64,000 bases of DNA from Acidobacteriota bacterium. Its GTDB lineage: Bacteria; Acidobacteriota; Terriglobia; Acidiferrales; UBA7541. Both the position numbers and the translations under genes were made by a program. The stretch spans positions 1-64,000 of the forward strand of contig QHYI01000143.1 of the NCBI GenBank assembly GCA_003223245.1, in the 5' to 3' direction. Below, in pieces: positions 17,802 through 30,091 of the stretch; the stretch's first letter is position 1, and each line of letters begins with the position of its first letter. The notes under the pieces were generated by a model. The model saw nothing but the letters and a program-made list of their open reading frames with translations. It searched no databases and was not told the DNA's origin.

Positions 17802-19004
17802 TCAATCGAGCGGAAGAAACGCGAGGCAGACCGGCGAAGGCACTTCCACGGAATCCCCCGTGGACGTGAGCGCGCCTGTCTTTGCGTTAATGCGGAAGGT
17901 GACGATTTTGTCGGAGAGTTGGTCCTCGGCCAGCAGATAGTTGCCGGAGGGGTCGATCGCGAAATGCCGAGGCTCCTTGCCCTCGACGGAGAAATCGCCC
18001 GCCAGCGCGAGCTTGCCGGTATGCGGGTCGATGTGGAACAGCGCGATGGAGTCGCGGCCGCGATTCGAGGCGTACAGGAATTTGCCATTCGGGTGAATCG
18101 CGATTTCCGCCGCATCGTTTCTCCCGGAGAACCCCTGGGGCAGCGCCGAGATTTTCTGGTACGAGGTCGGCACAAAATCATCGGTGCCGGTCATGTCGAA
18201 CGCCGTAACCGTGGATTGCAGCTCGCCGAGAACATACATTTGCGCACCATTGCTCGAGAATACGGCGTGCCGCGGGCCTGTGCCAGGGGCCAGCTTGGCG
18301 GACTCATCAAGCGAGGAATGCGACCGTTCGCTTCGTATAGGGCCCGCAGTCAGGGTACCTTTCGTGGCATCGAACCCATAATGCAAAACGCGATCGAGAC
18401 CTAAATCGGCGACATATGCAGAGCGATTGTCGATGGACGTTTCGATCCAGTGCGCGTGCGGGCCTTCCTGGCGTTGTTTGTTGGGGCCAAGTGTGCCTTC
18501 GTCGCGAACATTTGCGGTGACGGCGCCGAGCTTGCCGTCGGCGCCGATGGGAAATACCAGGACATTGCCGGACGTGTAGTCGGCGACGAGGACGTATTTT
18601 CCTCGGCGGTCAAACGAAAGGTAACAGGGATCTTCACCGAGCGCGGGCAGTTGGTTCAGCAGCGTCAGCTTTCCTGCCTTCGTATCGATTTCGAACGCGC
18701 TGACCATACTGTTCTTTCCAGCTTCGTTCACCGCGTACAGGAATTTCCGGTTGGGATGAATCGCGACCCAGGAAGGATCCTGCGTTTCCCCGGCTACGCC
18801 GCCAATCGGCGTGAGCTTGCCGGAATTTGCAGCGTACCGAAAAGCATAGATGCCCTTGCTCGCGGTCTTGGTGGTGTACGTACCGACGAACGCCAGGTAA
18901 TTCTTCTTTGTACCGGATTTTTCTTGGCCCTGCGCGGGAACCAGCGCGAACGCTGCGCCGAACAGTACGAGGAGAAACGGAAAAGCTCTTGGTGTGATTT
19001 TCAT
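17802..19004 (-). CDS. Secreted lactonase-type seven-bladed propeller (YbhE/Pgl family)
   Basis: About 400 residues from the ATG at 19004. The longer ORF upstream lacks features. A signal peptide (FPFLLVLFGAAFALVPAQG) is followed by the 6-phosphogluconolactonase-like propeller. Family segments are YLAFVGTYTTKTASKGIYAF, SWVAIHPNRKFLYAVNE, GPHAHWIETSID and GTGPRHAVFSSNG. The E. coli enzyme is cytoplasmic, so the exported form probably acts on another lactone or is a binding protein. The catalytic role is not proven. It is located directly upstream of the M14 gene on the minus strand. Confidence 0.85.
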   Translation of the reverse strand: MKITPRAFPFLLVLFGAAFALVPAQGQEKSGTKKNYLAFVGTYTTKTASKGIYAFRYAANSGKLTPIGGVAGETQDPSWVAIHPNRKFLYAVNEAGKNSMVSAFEIDTKAGKLTLLNQLPALGEDPCYLSFDRRGKYVLVADYTSGNVLVFPIGADGKLGAVTANVRDEGTLGPNKQRQEGPHAHWIETSIDNRSAYVADLGLDRVLHYGFDATKGTLTAGPIRSERSHSSLDESAKLAPGTGPRHAVFSSNGAQMYVLGELQSTVTAFDMTGTDDFVPTSYQKISALPQGFSGRNDAAEIAIHPNGKFLYASNRGRDSIALFHIDPHTGKLALAGDFSVEGKEPRHFAIDPSGNYLLAEDQLSDKIVTFRINAKTGALTSTGDSVEVPSPVCLAFLPLD

Positions 19005-19129
19005 GACCGGTAGTGTAACGCAAGCTGGGTTTTGGAGTGCGGCGGCTTGCTGCCGCTTTTCTTCCGTCCACGATTTCCTGTGGGATTCAAAGATCCGCGC
19101 TTCCAATGGTTCCGTGGAGAGAATCGCAG

Positions 19130-21787
19130 CTACTTCTTCTCTTCTTCGTTTTCTTCCTGGAGGACCACGGCAGCGGCGACAGAATCTTCGGCGTCGAGCC
19201 GTAGCAGGCGCACGCCTTGCGTCGAGCGGCCCGCTTCGCGAATTTCATTCGCGTGCACGCGAATCACTTTGCCGTTGTGCGTAATGATCATCACGTCGGA
19301 CTCTTCGGTCACCTGCAGCGCCGCCACCACAGAGCCGTTGCGGTCGGTAGTCTTCATGTTGACCACGCCCTTGCCGCCGCGCGAAGTGATGCGGTACTCC
19401 GCGAGCGGCGTGCGCTTCCCGTAACCCTTTTCAGCTACCGTAAGCATCAGCGACGCCAGAGAATCCTTAATCTGCTCGTTTTCGAGTTCTTCGAGATCTT
19501 GCGTGGTTTTCTTGTGTTCTTTAGCGATGATTTCGAAGTCCGGCTGCACCGCGTCCATGCTGACCACGTAATCGTCTTTGGCGAGGTCCATGCCAATCAC
19601 GCCACCGGCATTGCGCCCCATCGGGCGCACTTCCGTTTCACGGAAGAGAATCGCCTGGCCTTCGTGGCTCGCAAGAAAAATCATCTGTTTGCCGGCGGTA
19701 AGCTTCGCGCCAATCATTTCGTCCTTGGCTTCCAGGTTGATGGCAATGATGCCGCTCGGCCGCGGGTTCGAGAATTCCTTGAGCGTGGACTTCTTCACCG
19801 TGCCGTTGCGCGTGGCAAAAAAGACGTACTTGCCTTCGTCCTCGAGGCTGTGCGCGGCGACAATGGCGCTCAGTTTTTCGTCTTCCTGAAAGCGCACCAG
19901 GCTGGAAATCGCTTTGCCACGGGTGGCCGCCGCCGCTTCGGGAATTTCGTACACCTTTAGCCAGTAAACGCGGCCTTTGGTCGTGAACAGAAGGATGTAG
20001 CTGTGCGCCGAGGCGATGAAAAGGTGCTCGACAAAGTCCTCTTCCTTGGTGCGCGCGCCAATGCGGCCCTTTCCTCCGCGCGACTGGTGGCGGTAAATCT
20101 CGACGGGCGTGCGCTTGACGTAGCCGGCGTGGCTGACGGTGATCAGCATGTCGGTGTCGGCGATCAAGTCTTCCAGTTTGATCTCGTCGACCTTGTCCAC
20201 GATTTGGGTGCGCCGGTCGTCGCCGTACTGCTTCTGAACCTCCCTCAACTCACCGGTGATCACGGACTTTAGCTTTTTCTCACTGGAGAGAATTTCTTCC
20301 AATTCGACAATGCGCTCGCGGATAGTCTTCAATTCCTTGAGGATTTCATCGACGGAGAGCTGCGTCAGGCGGTGCAACTGCAGTTCGAGTATGGCGTCCA
20401 CCTGAACGGGGGTGAGTCCGCTGGTGACGGTGCGCGCCGTTTCGCCTTCCACAACGCCGAGCTTGTACTTCCGGCCATCCAGCTTGACCCCGCTGATTTT
20501 CCGGGATTTCCCGTTTTCCGCGACGGTGACGTCTTGCTCGGAGAAGAAGTTCAGCAGGTTTTGTTTGGCGTCCGCGCGGCTCCCCGATCCGCGGATGATG
20601 CGGATCACATCGTCGAGGTGGTCGAGGGCCACCTGGTAGCCCACCAAAATATGCTCGCGTTCGCGGGCTTTCCGCAGGTCGTAGCGGGTACGGCGCAGCA
20701 CCACGTCGCGGCGGTGCTCGATGAACAGGCGGATAAATTCCACCAGCCCCAGCTCTTTCGGCTGCCCGCCGGCGATGGCCAGCAGGATCATGCCGAACGA
20801 TTCCTGCATCTGCGTGTGCTTGTAGAGATTGTTCAGGATGAGCTGCGATTCTTCGCCGCGCTTGAGCTCGACGACGATGCGCATGCCTTCGCGGTCGCTC
20901 TCGTCGCGCACATCGGCGATGCCGTCGACTTTCTTGGTCTGCGCCAGCTCGGCGATGCGTTTGATGAGCGTGGCCTTGTTCACCTGGTAGGGAATCTCGG
21001 TGATGACGATGTTCTCGCGGTCTTTGGCGACTTCTTCGATTGCAGCTTTCGCGCGCATGGTGAAGCTGCCGCGCCCGGTCTTGTACGCCGCTTCGATGCC
21101 TTCGCGTCCCGCGATGTACCCGCCGGTGGGAAAGTCCGGCCCGGGCACGAGCTTCATGACGTCCTTGAGGGTCGTGTCCGGCTTCTCGATCATCAGCACG
21201 GTGGCGTCGATGATTTCGCGCAAATTGTGTGGCGGAATGTTGGTGGCCATGCCCACGGCGATGCCGCTCGCGCCGTTGACCAGGAGATTCGGAATCCGCG
21301 TCGGGAGAACGACCGGCTCTTTTTCCGTCTCGTCAAAGTTGGGGACAAAATCGACCGTTTCTCTTTCAATGTCCGCCAGCAGCTCTTCGGCGATTCGCGC
21401 CAGGCGCGCTTCGGTGTAGCGCATCGCCGCGGGCATGTCGCCGTCGACCGATCCGAAGTTGCCCTGGCCGTCGACCAGCGGATAGCGCATGTTGAAATCC
21501 TGCGCCATTCTCACCAGCGCGTCGTAGACGGGGGTGTCGCCGTGCGGGTGATACTTTCCGAGAACTTCACCGACGATCTTCGCGCATTTGCGGTAGGGGC
21601 GCGTGGAAGTGAGGCCGAGTTCGTACATCCCATAGAGAATGCGGCGGTGCACCGGCTTCAAGCCGTCGCGCACTTCCGGCAGCGCGCGCCCAATGATCAC
21701 GCTCATCGAGTAGTCGAGATAGGACTTCTTCATCTCGGCTTCGATGTCCACCGGAATCATTATGGAAACGTTTTGTTCATCTGGCAT
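19130..21787 (-). CDS. gyrA: DNA gyrase subunit A
   Basis: About 885 residues from the ATG at 21787, preceded by GAGGAAAC. GyrA cleaves and rejoins DNA and, with GyrB, introduces negative supercoils. Visible features are the N-terminal [23 protein letters not shown] and the catalytic tyrosine in [10 protein letters not shown] (about residue 125). The QSRGGKG GyrA-box variant in the C-terminal pinwheel marks gyrase rather than topoisomerase IV. Six beta-strand repeats follow, then an acidic tail (EENEEEKK). It lies two small genes downstream of gyrB on the same strand, so co-transcription is likely. A palindromic repeat sits in its leader. Confidence 0.97.
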   Translation of the reverse strand: MPDEQNVSIMIPVDIEAEMKKSYLDYSMSVIIGRALPEVRDGLKPVHRRILYGMYELGLTSTRPYRKCAKIVGEVLGKYHPHGDTPVYDALVRMAQDFNMRYPLVDGQGNFGSVDGDMPAAMRYTEARLARIAEELLADIERETVDFVPNFDETEKEPVVLPTRIPNLLVNGASGIAVGMATNIPPHNLREIIDATVLMIEKPDTTLKDVMKLVPGPDFPTGGYIAGREGIEAAYKTGRGSFTMRAKAAIEEVAKDRENIVITEIPYQVNKATLIKRIAELAQTKKVDGIADVRDESDREGMRIVVELKRGEESQLILNNLYKHTQMQESFGMILLAIAGGQPKELGLVEFIRLFIEHRRDVVLRRTRYDLRKAREREHILVGYQVALDHLDDVIRIIRGSGSRADAKQNLLNFFSEQDVTVAENGKSRKISGVKLDGRKYKLGVVEGETARTVTSGLTPVQVDAILELQLHRLTQLSVDEILKELKTIRERIVELEEILSSEKKLKSVITGELREVQKQYGDDRRTQIVDKVDEIKLEDLIADTDMLITVSHAGYVKRTPVEIYRHQSRGGKGRIGARTKEEDFVEHLFIASAHSYILLFTTKGRVYWLKVYEIPEAAAATRGKAISSLVRFQEDEKLSAIVAAHSLEDEGKYVFFATRNGTVKKSTLKEFSNPRPSGIIAINLEAKDEMIGAKLTAGKQMIFLASHEGQAILFRETEVRPMGRNAGGVIGMDLAKDDYVVSMDAVQPDFEIIAKEHKKTTQDLEELENEQIKDSLASLMLTVAEKGYGKRTPLAEYRITSRGGKGVVNMKTTDRNGSVVAALQVTEESDVMIITHNGKVIRVHANEIREAGRSTQGVRLLRLDAEDSVAAAVVLQEENEEEKK

Positions 21788-21812
21788 GTTTCCTCGTAAG
21801 GTCAGCAATTCC

Positions 21813-21884
21813 CGTAGCTCACCCCTTCAGGGGTGAGGATTTCTCCCCGCGACCAAAGCCTCAGGCCTTAAGGCCCGAGCTACG
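21813..21884. repeat. REPIN-like palindromic element upstream of gyrA
   Basis: Outer inverted ends CGTAGCTC (21813-21820) and GAGCTACG (21877-21884) enclose two smaller palindromes, ACCCCTTCAGGGGT and GGCCTTAAGGCC. The layout of a double hairpin with matching outer ends is that of a REP doublet. The stop codon of the small upstream gene lies inside it. Confidence 0.7.
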
Positions 21885-22131
21885 ATTTCTTCGCGGCGCG
21901 CTCGAGGGCCCAGGCCTTCACCGTGTCGAACGCATCCGCCGCATTGGTGAATCGCCGCGCCGCAAACGCTGCCTCAAGTTCCTTCAAAAATGCTTCGCAT
22001 TCTACCGCGCTCGCAAATTCAAGCGCCACCCCGCGCTCGTTGTCTGGCGCCTCGGTCGGCGTCGCGCGGAACTCGCTGAGGCTTATCCCCCTTAGCCCCG
22101 GCAGCGCGCTCCAGCGCAGTTGATACATCAT
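21880..22131 (-). CDS. Small hypothetical protein between gyrB and gyrA
   Basis: 83 residues. The start codon pair ATGATG overlaps the TGA of the upstream small gene, which implies translational coupling. It is cytoplasmic by composition. Residues such as GVALEFASAVECEAFLKEL suggest an alpha/beta fold with a helical C-terminus (TVKAWALERAAKKS). No family is recognised. The last codon and stop fall inside the palindromic repeat, so the natural C-terminus may have been altered by the repeat. It is probably part of a gyrB-to-gyrA transcript. Confidence 0.6.
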   Translation of the reverse strand: MMYQLRWSALPGLRGISLSEFRATPTEAPDNERGVALEFASAVECEAFLKELEAAFAARRFTNAADAFDTVKAWALERAAKKS

Positions 22132-22388
22132 GACGGCTTCGGCCTTCGCGGCCGCAGGAGATAAAACGCTCCCAAGGCCAGAAGCAGAACAATCGCGATC
22201 CCCACCGCGTTGGCCGTGAAATTGAGGCGGTACAACTCCGCTGCCGAAGGATCCGAAAAACGCACCGCGTGCCAATTTCGAAACGCGCCGTACGTGCGCG
22301 GCAACCGAAACCCGGTCACCGCCATCGCCGCCAGCAACAAGCCCCAGCGAACAGCGTCTCGGGGGGATCTCGGTGCGATTTCGGCCAT
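22128..22388 (-). CDS. Small two-helix membrane protein between gyrB and gyrA
   Basis: 86 residues with two predicted transmembrane helices (about 15-30, GLLLAAMAVTGF, and 58-77, NAVGIAIVLLLALGAFYLL) and a basic tail (RPRRPKPS). It starts 27 bases after gyrB ends and its stop overlaps the next start. No family is recognised. Its location within a gyrase operon is notable but gives no function. Confidence 0.6.
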   Translation of the reverse strand: MAEIAPRSPRDAVRWGLLLAAMAVTGFRLPRTYGAFRNWHAVRFSDPSAAELYRLNFTANAVGIAIVLLLALGAFYLLRPRRPKPS

Positions 22389-22415
22389 CAGCCTTGCGCC
22401 ATCGGAATCAACGAA

Positions 22416-25329
<2,914 letters not shown>

Positions 25330-25362
25330 ACAAAAAGGCGCTTAAAGGCCTGCCCTTTTTCT
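25330..25362 (-). terminator. Rho-independent terminator after dnaN
   Basis: Just after the dnaN stop, the minus strand carries AAAAAGG, a 15-base loop and CCTTTTTG, followed by further T residues. Confidence 0.65.
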
Positions 25363-25364
25363 GA

Positions 25365-26477
25365 TCAAATCCGCATGGGCATGATGATGTAGCGGTAGCG
25401 GTAAGACTCGTCGGCGAGCGGGCGCATCTGCCCGGCCGACTGCTCATCTTTCAGCTCGATGCTGACTGGGCCATCGGCCGCAGCGGACAAAAAATCCAGC
25501 ATGTAGCTGGAATTGAATCCGATGGCGATGGGATCGCCCTGGTACTCCTTCTCGATGTTTTCCTTCGCTTCGCCATATTCCGGGCTGGACGCGGAAATTT
25601 CTACGCCTTCGCTGGAGATCGCAAATTTCACCGCGTGCGAGCGTTGGTCGGCAAGCTGCGAAACCCGCCGCACGGCATCTGTGAGTTCACCCCGCTCGAT
25701 CACCACGTGCTTGTTGTTGTCCCGCGGCAGCACCGCTTCGTAATTCGGGAATTGCCCGGTGAGGATCCGCGAAATCAGCAGGCGATGCTTCACCTGGAAA
25801 AAGAGATGACTTTCATCTTTGGCAAAGTCGAATTGCGCGTCGGAACCGGCGGCGGCCGAAAGCTTCTCCACTTCATCCATGGCTTTCTTCGGAACGAGCA
25901 CCTTCAGCTCCGCATTCATCCCCGTAAGTTTGTGGTCCGTTTCCGCGAGCGCCAAGCGGTGGCCGTCGGTCGCCACCATGGCCAGGGTGTCCGGGCGCAA
26001 AATCAGCAACCCGCCATTCAGCGTGTAACGCGACTCTTCCATGGAAATCGCGAATTTCGTCTTGGAGATGAGGCTTTGCAGGAGAGCTGCAGGAATCTTC
26101 ACCAGCGTGTGCGGCATCGTTGGGAGCGCTGGAAAATTTTCCTTGGCCATGCCGACCAGCTTGTATTTCTTCCGGCCGCTGATGATCTCGACCCAATGAT
26201 TCTCCAGCAGGTTGACCTTTATTTCGCCTTCGGGCAGCAGGCGCACGAGCTCCAGCAGCTTCTTCGCGGGAATTGTGCCGGCGCCTTCCTTCTTGACCTT
26301 GGCCTCGCAAGAGGTGCGGATGCTCAGCTCCAGGTCCGTCGCCGTAATCGTGAGCTGGCTCCCCTGGGCTTCCACCAGCAGGTTCGAAAGGATGGGGATC
26401 GTGGTTTTGCGCTCCACAACTCCCTGGGTCATGCTCAGTTCATTCAACAGCGCGGACTTTGAAACGCTGAATTCCAT
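25365..26477 (-). CDS. dnaN: DNA polymerase III beta subunit (sliding clamp)
   Basis: About 371 residues, the normal clamp length, from the ATG at 26477. The clamp encircles DNA and tethers the replicative polymerase. Characteristic segments are KTTIPILSNLL near the N-terminus, the central ILTGQFPNYEAVLP and the C-terminal YRYIIMPMRI. No strong ribosome-binding site sits next to the ATG, and GAGG is 11 bases upstream. It is separated from dnaA by a terminator and a 560-base spacer with DnaA-box-like sites, so it likely has its own promoter. Confidence 0.97.
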   Translation of the reverse strand: MEFSVSKSALLNELSMTQGVVERKTTIPILSNLLVEAQGSQLTITATDLELSIRTSCEAKVKKEGAGTIPAKKLLELVRLLPEGEIKVNLLENHWVEIISGRKKYKLVGMAKENFPALPTMPHTLVKIPAALLQSLISKTKFAISMEESRYTLNGGLLILRPDTLAMVATDGHRLALAETDHKLTGMNAELKVLVPKKAMDEVEKLSAAAGSDAQFDFAKDESHLFFQVKHRLLISRILTGQFPNYEAVLPRDNNKHVVIERGELTDAVRRVSQLADQRSHAVKFAISSEGVEISASSPEYGEAKENIEKEYQGDPIAIGFNSSYMLDFLSAAADGPVSIELKDEQSAGQMRPLADESYRYRYIIMPMRI

Positions 26478-27040
26478 CTCTTGATGTTCCTCGCGTGCCG
26501 TTCCCGGTGCGGTCATGAAGTTTACCCTCGGCCTGCTTGCGGCAGTCAGGTTCGGGCGGGGAGAGCGCCCTTTTCTCTCATCATTCTACTGCTGCTAGGC
26601 ACGTACTCTACTCGCTTTTTGCGAAAGTATAAAGCCCACCTCTGCCGCAGGACTGTGGAAATAGCAGCTGCGTCTTCCCGCAAGACGCGTCATGCCGGCT
26701 CCATCCTTCCTCTCCCGCCGCAAATATTCACAACCCACAGCCACCGCAAGAGGCTTTTTTGAAAACTAAAATAACCAACCTTGTTGTTGTGATGAGCTCT
26801 GTGAGTTTGTGGAAACCAGGACAACCCCTTTCTCCGCCTTGCCTTGGAACACGGAATTTGCAGAGGTCTTTTTGTGACAACCGTGGAAAACTGATGCCGC
26901 CCGGTCCAAACGGTGGGCTCACCAGAAATTTCATCCACCCTTCTCAACAATTTGTACGCACGTTTTTCAAACAATCTCCACAGGACTCCACCGGACGGAT
27001 TGACAGGCAAGGTGAAGGGGCGGAGTTGGCGCACCCTGAA
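26478..27040. promoter_or_regulatory. dnaA-dnaN spacer with DnaA-box-like sites
   Basis: About 560 bases without a gene. The motifs CTGTGGAAA (26653-26661) and TTGTGGAAA (26807-26815) match the TTTCCACA-type boxes upstream of dnaA. Weaker matches are CCGTGGAAA (26881-26889) and TCTCCACAG (26975-26983). An A+T-richer stretch lies around 26755-26790. It is probably the dnaN promoter region and possibly a second half of a split origin. Confidence 0.6.
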
Positions 27041-27076
27041 AATGGAAACGCGGCCTGAATGAAGCAGGCCGCGTTC
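27041..27076 (-). terminator. Rho-independent terminator after dnaA
   Basis: Perfect 10-bp stem ACGCGGCCTG/CAGGCCGCGT (27048-27057 and 27065-27074) with a 7-base loop. On the minus strand it is followed by TTTCCATTTTC. Confidence 0.85.
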
Positions 27077-27097
27077 CAGGACAGGGATTGAGGGGCT

Positions 27098-28459
27098 TTA
27101 CTGTAGCGCATCCATGAGACGGGTAATCGTGCGGTTAAGATCTTTGTCCGACCTGCGCAGCTCTTCGATTTTGTGGATCGAATGCAGCACGGTGGTGTGG
27201 TGCTTGCCGCCGAATTGACGGCCAATCTCCGGCAACGAAGCCGTAGTGAGCTGCTTCACGATGTACATGGCCACCTGGCGCGGGAAGGCAATCGCGCGCG
27301 TGTTGCTGCGTATCTTCAGATCCTGTTCGCGCAAATCGAAGTGCTCGCTGACCCGCTTCTGGATGAGGTCGATGGTCACCCGCTTCTCCTGCGAGGCGAC
27401 GATATTTCGCAGTACCTGTTGCGCGGTGGCCAGCGTGGTCGCCGTGCCGGTCAACGAAGCATAAGCCATCAGGCGCGTCAGCGCGCCCTCCAGTTCGCGC
27501 ACGTTGGACTTGATCGCGCGCGCGATGTATTCCGCCACGTCGTCCGGCAGGTTGAAGCGCTCGTTCTCCGCTTTCTTCTGCAGAATTGCGATCTTGGTCT
27601 CCAGGTCGGGCGGCTGGATGTCCGCTATCAGGCCCCATTCGAACCGCGAGCGCAGCCGCTCTTCGATGGAGTTGATGTCTTTCGGCAGGCAGTCGGAAGA
27701 AATGACGATTTGCTTCTGCTGCTCATAGAGCGCATTAAAAGTATGAAAAAATTCTTCCTGCGTGCGTTCTTTACCGGCGATGAACTGAATGTCGTCGACC
27801 AGCAGCACGTCCACGGTATGAAAGCGCTCGCGGAAGCTGATCATGCGGTCGAAGCGAAGCGAGTTGATCACTTCGATGGTGAACTTCTCCGCGCTGACGT
27901 AACTCAGCCGCATCGTCGCGTTGCGCTTTTTGATGGTGTGCCCGATCGCATGCATCAGGTGGGTCTTGCCCATGCCCACGCCGCCGTACAGGAACAGCGG
28001 GTTATACGCCTTGGAAGGCTGTTCTGCTACGGCGCGCGACGCCGCATGCGCAAACTCGTTAGACTTGCCCACCACAAAACTTTCGAAGCTATAGCGCGGG
28101 TTCAGCTGGTGGTCGCTGCTCTCAAAATCCAACTTGGCTTGCCCTGTCTTAGCGGCTGCCGTGGGCGCCGCCTGGACCGGTTCCTCTTCGCTGCACACGT
28201 ATTGGACTTTTACGTTGGGAGTCCCGAGTTCGTGGAACACCGCTTTAATGATGTCCCCGTAAGTGCGCGTCAACACTTGCCGGAAAACCGTACTAGGAAT
28301 CTGGATGAAGAGGGTTTCGCCTTCGGCCCGGTTCAGATGCGTTGGTTGGAACCACGTGGTGAAGGTGTTGATGCTTACCCGGGACTTAACGTGTTCTAAA
28401 AATTTATCCCAGGCATTCGCCGTTTCTCGTTCGCGCCCAACTTGCGTTGCTGTCGTCAT
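27098..28459 (-). CDS. dnaA: Chromosomal replication initiator DnaA
   Basis: About 453 residues from the ATG at 28459. It binds DnaA boxes and melts the origin. Domain I is seen around WDKFLEHVKSR. The AAA+ domain has Walker A GGVGMGKTHLMHAIG and Walker B VDVLLVDDIQF. The C-terminal DNA-binding signature is GGKHHTTVLHSIHKIE. The open frame extends 12 codons further to a GTG at 28495, but that start overlaps a TTTCCACAG box and has no ribosome-binding site. The internal ATG is therefore preferred, though also without a strong one. The overlap implies autoregulation by DnaA. The gene is followed by a strong terminator. Confidence 0.97.
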   Translation of the reverse strand: MTTATQVGRERETANAWDKFLEHVKSRVSINTFTTWFQPTHLNRAEGETLFIQIPSTVFRQVLTRTYGDIIKAVFHELGTPNVKVQYVCSEEEPVQAAPTAAAKTGQAKLDFESSDHQLNPRYSFESFVVGKSNEFAHAASRAVAEQPSKAYNPLFLYGGVGMGKTHLMHAIGHTIKKRNATMRLSYVSAEKFTIEVINSLRFDRMISFRERFHTVDVLLVDDIQFIAGKERTQEEFFHTFNALYEQQKQIVISSDCLPKDINSIEERLRSRFEWGLIADIQPPDLETKIAILQKKAENERFNLPDDVAEYIARAIKSNVRELEGALTRLMAYASLTGTATTLATAQQVLRNIVASQEKRVTIDLIQKRVSEHFDLREQDLKIRSNTRAIAFPRQVAMYIVKQLTTASLPEIGRQFGGKHHTTVLHSIHKIEELRRSDKDLNRTITRLMDALQ

Positions 28460-28488
28460 AGGTAGAGACAAAAGGGATTCCTGTACCA

Positions 28489-28803
28489 TTTCCACAGATG
28501 TGTAAAAGCTGTGGAAAGCGTTCCACAGTCGGTTGTTCCTCAGCCTTCGGGATTCCTGCCCGCCCCGGACATGCTATGCCCCCCTCGATCCGGGCGCGAC
28601 CTGTTAGGATTTGTGTCGATCGGCGGCCTACCCGCTGCCGCATCTCCTGACCGCGCGGGATTGTCTCCGATTGACCCGCCCCGAGCAAGCGAAAAGTGTG
28701 CGAAGGCCTTGGGCGTGTTGCACACGCCCTGCACAACTTTTCCACAGGCGTTTCTTCGCCCAGTATTCGCGCGGGCCCTCCATTTTTCATGACATTTTCC
28801 ACA
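28489..28803. other. Probable oriC, DnaA-box cluster upstream of dnaA
   Basis: Five TTTCCACA-type boxes lie between dnaA and the next gene. They are TTTCCACAG (28489-28497), CTGTGGAAA (28509-28517), GTTCCACAG (28520-28528), and TTTTCCACA at 28738-28746 and 28795-28803. A GGGCGTG/CACGCCC hairpin lies at 28711-28729. The location directly upstream of dnaA is the usual origin position. The site of unwinding was not identified. Confidence 0.7.
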
Positions 28804-28867
28804 AGAATTTCCCGCCGCCAAGGAATTTTGCACAGGGGCCCTAATGCCCGGCCTGAGGAAAACTTGC

Positions 28868-29923
28868 TCACTTCGTCTTTTCTTTGTCCGGCCGTTCGAA
28901 TAGGTAGAGTCCCAGGGGATCGCTTCCGATAATCAACTGGCCTTTCTGGACGAGAATCGTGTTGGCCTCCAGGCGCGCCCCTTCCGGCGTATAAATCTTG
29001 TACGTCACGCGCCAGTTCCCCGCTTTGTCGAAGTGCAGCAGGTTGTTGTTCAGCGCCATCCAGATTTCCCCGGTCGGTTGATCCACTCCCAATGCCGTCA
29101 GCACCCGCCTGAAAGACGGCTCCTTGGCCTTCTGCTCTTGCCGCTCGATTTCTTTGCGCACCCCGACCGCCGTCGGCATCGCGTCGAGCGCCGTATATTG
29201 GATATCCTGACCCGCATAGCCGAGCCGGTCGTACTCCCGCACCGTCGGCTCGGGCAAGTACTCAAATGCGTAATAAAGGTGGCCCTGCCGATCCGTCCCC
29301 AGTCGCCCGATGTTCAGGAAGCGATTCAGGTCGGCGCGCTCGGCAATGGGCTCCGGGTCGCCAAACTCCCGCACCTCTTTGCCGTTCTTGTCGTAGACAA
29401 TCACCAAGTGTGGTTCCCGCAGCGTCGCGACCGCGACCTCCTCTTCCGGCAGGACGGCCACGGAGATAGGGTCCTTCACGGGAAACGAACGCAGCGGGTT
29501 GCCGTTTGAAGAAAATACGCGAATGAGATTTGCGCCCCGGTCCGCCACATAGATTTTGCCTTCGGCGTCCACGTCGCAGTCGTCCCCGAAGCTAATCAAG
29601 CTGTGGCTAGCGGCCGCGTTCCCGGTAGCCGTGGGGTCTTCGCTGATGGACAGGAGCTGCTTTCCTTTCGTATCGACGACCACCAGCCCCGGTGACGGCG
29701 AAGCTAATACGTACAGCCGCCCGTCCGCGCCCTGCCGCACCGCGCGCAGCCCGGGACCAATCGCCGGCAGAATCCGCTGCTTGGCGAAAAGGTCGATTTC
29801 CTCGGGCTCCTGCGCCCGCGCCGCCGCGCCAACCAACATCCACACAACCAGACACGCTGCCCACAGAATTCCCACTCCTGAACTCGAGACCACTGTACGC
29901 CTTGAACCCACCCGTATTCGCAT
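28868..29923 (-). CDS. Secreted NHL/six-bladed-propeller-like protein
   Basis: 351 residues with a signal peptide (GILWAACLVVWMLVGAAARA). The mature part consists of repeated short blades such as DGRLYVLASPSPGLVVVDTK, a CDVDAEGKIYVADRGANLIRVF segment and LGTDRQGHLYYAFEY. This NHL-like pattern suggests a periplasmic beta-propeller for binding. No catalytic residues are recognised. The ATG has only an AAAGAG sequence upstream. It is divergent from the broken permease and transcribed towards the origin region. Function is unknown. Confidence 0.7.
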   Translation of the reverse strand: MRIRVGSRRTVVSSSGVGILWAACLVVWMLVGAAARAQEPEEIDLFAKQRILPAIGPGLRAVRQGADGRLYVLASPSPGLVVVDTKGKQLLSISEDPTATGNAAASHSLISFGDDCDVDAEGKIYVADRGANLIRVFSSNGNPLRSFPVKDPISVAVLPEEEVAVATLREPHLVIVYDKNGKEVREFGDPEPIAERADLNRFLNIGRLGTDRQGHLYYAFEYLPEPTVREYDRLGYAGQDIQYTALDAMPTAVGVRKEIERQEQKAKEPSFRRVLTALGVDQPTGEIWMALNNNLLHFDKAGNWRVTYKIYTPEGARLEANTILVQKGQLIIGSDPLGLYLFERPDKEKTK

Positions 29924-30091
29924 AACTCTTTCAGATTACTACGACCGCCCCCCCGGTTGCCCGCCTGCCGGACCTAGTTCTGACCTAGTTCGGGAGTGGA
30001 ACATGCGGTCCGGGAATCTAGCGGAAATCGTATACTACGCAAGACTCGGGAATTTTCTCTCTGAGTTGTTTTGGAGGTGGGCTGTTTGCTG

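Noticed and set aside
20372-21799. 475-codon open frame on the plus strand
   Set aside because: Antisense to gyrA, which is certain. Composition is typical of a shadow frame.
27173-28399. 408-codon open frame on the plus strand
   Set aside because: Antisense to dnaA. No ribosome-binding site or domain.
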